A DNA stretch of 64,000 bases from DASRFA01 sp035651755 (lineage in GTDB: Bacteria; Desulfobacterota; Binatia; UBA12015): assembly GCA_035651755.1 (NCBI GenBank), contig DASRFA010000014.1, positions 105,958 to 169,957 on the forward strand. Direction: 5' to 3'. The translations under genes were made by a program, and so were the position numbers. The notes under the pieces are model-generated. The model was not told where the DNA came from. It did not search any database and was given only the letters and a program-made list of their open reading frames with translations. Shown piece after piece: positions 61,716-64,000 of this stretch. Position 1 is the first letter of the stretch. Each line of letters opens with the position of its first letter.

Positions 61716-61880
61716 AACGCAATCACCGGGAACTCAGGTGGCATCGCACGGTTTCGCTACGAGGTCCGGCGGCTGCGCCGCAAGTGGCTGAACCAGCGCT
61801 CGGGGCGTGCTCACAATGCCCTGAGGGCGCTTCCACTTACCGGAGGCGTGCTACCCCCTCGCTGCCTCGCGCCTCAGTAG
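61716..61880 (+). pseudogene. C-terminal relic of a group II intron reverse transcriptase/maturase
   Basis: The frame reads NAITGNSGGIARFRYEVRRL and continues RRKWLNQRSGRA to a stop at 61878-61880. It matches the tail of group II intron-encoded proteins, which carry a conserved GN..A...FR.EV.R.W...L.RRS motif just before a P-x-P end (here LPPRCLAP). The RT core (YADD), domain X and a start codon are missing, so this is a fragment. Confidence 0.55.
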
Positions 61881-62178
61881 CGATTTTCGAGCTGGGCACG
61901 AACAGATGGATGATCTGGCCGGGCTGGTGGACGGCAGACCGAAAGGAGAGTGATGGCAGGCGGGCTGGGCGAATGGCCAACCGGCCCAGCGGAGGTACGG
62001 GGACTCGCTCGCCCTCTTGGCGAGTTCGACAGCAATTGGTCGCAGCGTCGCGACTGTTGGTCGCCGGATCCAAGGCGCCGGCCGGGATTCCATGGGGTTG
62101 TCGTCGCGTTTCGGCGATCACCCCATCCCGGTGCTCGGACCGAGTGGAAGACCAAGGATCGGAGGGCCAGTTCGGCAG

Positions 62179-62319
62179 CTACCTCTTGACCTTCGCTCCG
62201 AGGGGCTGCGCTTGGGTGTGACTTTCCTGTTTCGACTCCGCTTTGGCCTGGCTCTCTGCCTTGGCGCTGTTCCTCTGTTTTTGGTGCCGTTGCTTCGATT
62301 TGGGTGACTTGTCGCCCAT
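62179..62319 (-). CDS. 46-residue Lys/Gln-rich conserved peptide
   Basis: An ATG at 62319 opens 46 codons to TAG. The product begins MGDKSPKSKQRHQKQRNSAK, continues with Ala/Glu/Lys/Gln repeats and ends GAKVKR. The MGDKSPKSK...QKQ start is a pattern I recognise from small basic hypothetical proteins of proteobacteria. A GGTAGGAACC ribosome site precedes it. It is soluble, highly polar and likely disordered or nucleic-acid associated; function unknown. It was missed by length-limited ORF calling. Confidence 0.75.
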   Translation of the reverse strand: MGDKSPKSKQRHQKQRNSAKAESQAKAESKQESHTQAQPLGAKVKR

Positions 62320-62485
62320 GGTTCCTACCTCATCGCCGAAGTTAGGTTAGCGTCGGACGATCGCGGCTCTTGTGGTCTAGGGCAACCGGCGAGAGCGACC
62401 TCGCGGGCTTTCGCCGCCAGATGGACGCTCGCGGCAACGCAGCGCGTCGTGAGTTGCGCGCCTCGTAGTGCCCGCGCTCGCCACC
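62320..62485. other. Spacer without a recognised gene
   Basis: Only the ribosome site of the 46-residue peptide gene, at the left end, is recognised. Confidence 0.3.
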
Positions 62486-62893
62486 TCAGGCGAGATGCTC
62501 GGCAGGGTGCATGGCCTCGGCCGCCAGCGTGAGTAGGAACGCGGAGTCATCATGCGCGTGCATGGTGTGGCGCAGCCCCGGTCCCAGAATCAGTAATTGA
62601 CCGGCACCGAGCACGAACTCATCCGCGCCGACATGAATCGCCAGTCGCCCCTCGATCACCTGCACTGTGATCGGACTCTCCGTCTCGTGGGTGGCGATCT
62701 CAGCCTCGGCTTGTAGGGCGACGAGCACGATTCGAAAGATTGGCTGCTTGACGATCGTCATCGCGTTCCGTCTCGCCGTCCGCCACGTCGCTTCCTGCTT
62801 CATGTTGCCGAGGATTGCGCGCAGGTCGAACATCATGACCGGCCGATCCAGCGAGCGTTCTGCCGTTTGCGATGAACCTTCGAGCGTTGTCAT
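62486..62893 (-). CDS. Small cupin-domain protein
   Basis: A 135-residue protein starting at ATG 62893 with GGGAGGCACC upstream. The cupin barrel covers about 55-130, with conserved strands ITVQVIEGRLAIHVG and LGAGQLLILGPGLRHTMHAH carrying several His, a likely metal or ligand site. N-terminal residues 1-45 are a polar extension. Function within the broad cupin family cannot be named. Confidence 0.8.
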   Translation of the reverse strand: MTTLEGSSQTAERSLDRPVMMFDLRAILGNMKQEATWRTARRNAMTIVKQPIFRIVLVALQAEAEIATHETESPITVQVIEGRLAIHVGADEFVLGAGQLLILGPGLRHTMHAHDDSAFLLTLAAEAMHPAEHLA

Positions 62894-63109
62894 GGTGCCT
62901 CCCGGCTCTCGCCACGCGTGCATGGCGCCTCACGTGGCGTGCGCGCAGCGTGCCCTCCCGAAACCTCAGGTCGACGTCACATTCGAGGACTGGCGAAACC
63001 CGCGTGCGCCGAACGGGGGAGCATCTCGGGAGCGGAACGCGAGGCACGCAGTTCCAATCGCGCAGTCAAACGCCCTCGATCCCTGTCTTCGGGCCAGGAC
63101 AGGATCGGC
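62894..63109. other. Spacer without a recognised gene
   Basis: The gap holds the promoter side of the cupin gene; no other feature is supported. Confidence 0.3.
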
Positions 63110-63232
63110 TTAGCTTACGTACACCCACGTCACGACGAACCCGAGAAGAACGGGGATGGGAAGCCCGAGGAGCCACAAGAGGATCCACCCCGTAGCCCCT
63201 CCCTGGTTACTCTCTATCCGTGTCATATGCAT
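63110..63232 (-). CDS. 40-residue membrane protein, paralogue of the one at 37354-37473
   Basis: ATG at 63232 (or 63226) with GAGAGG upstream. A polar MHMTRIESNQGG head precedes one helix containing WILLWLLGLPIPVLLGFVV. The LGLPIPVLL core aligns with LGAPIGLLL in the 39-residue protein. Both are minus-strand, solitary, single-helix proteins. Function unknown. Confidence 0.58.
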   Translation of the reverse strand: MHMTRIESNQGGATGWILLWLLGLPIPVLLGFVVTWVYVS

Positions 63233-63688
63233 CGCGCCTCTCGATTCCCGGCGAGGACGCGGCCCGGTTTCCTCCGAACCACCACCCGGATCAGGTCTTG
63301 GAGGATCGAGCGCGGTTCTCGCGGTTGTGCCTAATCTACAAGCGCGGGGCGACGGCGGTAAGCTCGGAGTACTACGCGCGTGGTCACGCGCAGTGCTTGA
63401 CACTCGAGTGGCAGCCGCGCGCCCGCGGTGGTGCGAATGCGGCGGGGCTGCTCACTCCCGGTGGAATTGGTCACCCTCGGCTCGAGCGCAACCGCCGTCG
63501 GAGTGAACGCGGACCTCATGGCCCGCTCGGGACCGGGGTACGCGGCCCGATCGTTGGACAGGGGCGGGAGATTGTCAGCAAGGGTCTCCGTCGCTCATTG
63601 CATGCGGCGGCGCGACGCAGAAGCGACCGGCCGGAAGGGTGGCCGTACCCTCGTTTGGCCGGGCAGTGCAGCGGCCGAGGCACCGACG
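63233..63688. other. Spacer without a recognised gene
   Basis: Frames on both strands are Arg/Ser/Pro-rich shadows without ribosome sites. No RNA or repeat is seen. Confidence 0.35.
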
Positions 63689-63859
63689 CTAGTCGCGACA
63701 GCTCTCCTTTACGACAGCGAGCAGCTCGTCGAACGCGATCGGCTCGCGGTAATGCTGCGTCCCCATCGCTCTTGCTCGCTCTGCCACCAGTGGATCGGCC
63801 GAGCACACGACGACCGGGATCGGAGTGAACTCCAGGCTCGCCCGGCGGGCGCGAGGAGC
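63689..63859 (-). pseudogene. C-terminal half of a response-regulator receiver domain, cut by an IS
   Basis: The frame ending at TAG 63691-63689 reads SLEFTPIPVVVCSADPLVAE, then RARAMG, REPIAFDELLAVVKE. This is the second half of a CheY-like fold: the strand-4 VVVCSA switch Ser, and the 'KP' loop here as REP. The phospho-Asp half is missing because an IS630-type element begins directly upstream at 63861. The first half should lie beyond the right edge. Confidence 0.72.
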
Positions 63860-64000
63860 CTAGTGTCCCGTCTCACAAGTTCGCCCCACGGGCGTGAGGC
63901 TTCTTCGGAGATCGCGAGGCGTCTTGGTCCAGCGGAACGGTTTGGCCTCGGCGTTCCATGCATCAAGGTACTTCGTGATCGCTCGGACAAGGCTTCGGAC
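63860..64000 (-). mobile_element. IS630-type element, transposase C-terminus (partial at edge)
   Basis: A frame open to the window edge ends at TAG 63862-63860 and reads VRAITKYLDAWNAEAKPFRW, then TKTPRDL. This matches the C-terminal end of IS630-family transposases (I..Y...WN....PF.WTKT). The element's outer end appears to be GTGTCCCGTCTCACAAG following a TA at 63861-63862, which fits the TA target preference of the family. The left half and the other terminus lie outside the window. Confidence 0.8.

Noticed and set aside
63220..63828. 202-codon plus-strand frame
   Set aside because: Pro/Arg/Ser-rich, overlaps the receiver pseudogene in the opposite strand, and no start signal is convincing.

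Overview
The window is a 64 kb piece of a very GC-rich (roughly 70% by eye) bacterial chromosome. It has the gene density, Shine-Dalgarno starts and frequent GTG starts of a Gram-negative soil or sediment bacterium. An outer-membrane lipid-transport (Mla) operon, many lipobox and Tat signals, an orphan DnaE2 polymerase, hybrid histidine kinases and a long list of aldehyde/alcohol dehydrogenase, crotonase, PhyH and SDR enzymes fit a free-living deltaproteobacterial-grade lineage (Myxococcota or 'Binatia'-like). That placement is inference; no ribosomal or other phylogenetic marker is present.

Layout. 0-5 kb: tRNA-Gln, an inositol-monophosphatase-family gene, two secreted proteins of unknown function, an integrase relic abutting tRNA-Arg, a 24-residue membrane peptide and two tandem Hsp20 chaperones. 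4.9-8.4 kb: a tightly overlapping mlaFEDAC operon for phospholipid traffic. 8.5-12.3 kb: aldehyde dehydrogenase, glyoxalase I, an ECHDC3-like crotonase, and a small Bfd ferredoxin behind a good Fur box. 12.3-17.1 kb: dnaE2 diverging from an amidase. 17-23.7 kb: a large wHTH-AAA-TPR regulator, a decayed chimeric AAA/RTX pseudogene, a zinc alcohol dehydrogenase and a metallo-beta-lactamase-fold hydrolase. 23.7-26.5 kb: tRNA-fMet, a LysM/coiled-coil membrane protein, a J-domain protein and a PhyH dioxygenase. 26.9-37.2 kb: two hybrid histidine kinases (the second translationally coupled to an SDR), an extracytoplasmic lipase-like lipoprotein and a Tat-exported PhoD phosphatase.

37.3-43.6 kb is an envelope-protein region. 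A secreted RTX-like protein and a divergent lipoprotein built of three copies of an unfamiliar module flank a striking array of three GAAC-N4-GTTC palindromes at exact 23-bp spacing. A beta-propeller/dihaem cytochrome follows. 44-52.4 kb is a glycan cluster: a discoidin plus (alpha/alpha)6 glycosidase diverges from an ABC half-transporter in which every ATPase motif is destroyed, and that gene is translationally coupled to a 1127-residue GH94-type phosphorylase. This is the best candidate for an undescribed system. 52.4-59.5 kb: a copper-monooxygenase-like lipoprotein with an N-terminal cytochrome module, an AlkB homologue, an ICMT-like methyltransferase, a NUDIX hydrolase, a paralogous pair of secreted proteins and a DcuC-type carrier.

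59.5-64 kb is looser, lower in GC and rich in small stress-type genes (CsbD, a cupin, a Lys/Gln-rich peptide, small membrane proteins) and mobile-element debris. The debris comprises a group II intron reverse-transcriptase tail and an IS630-type transposase whose end interrupts a response-regulator gene at the right edge.
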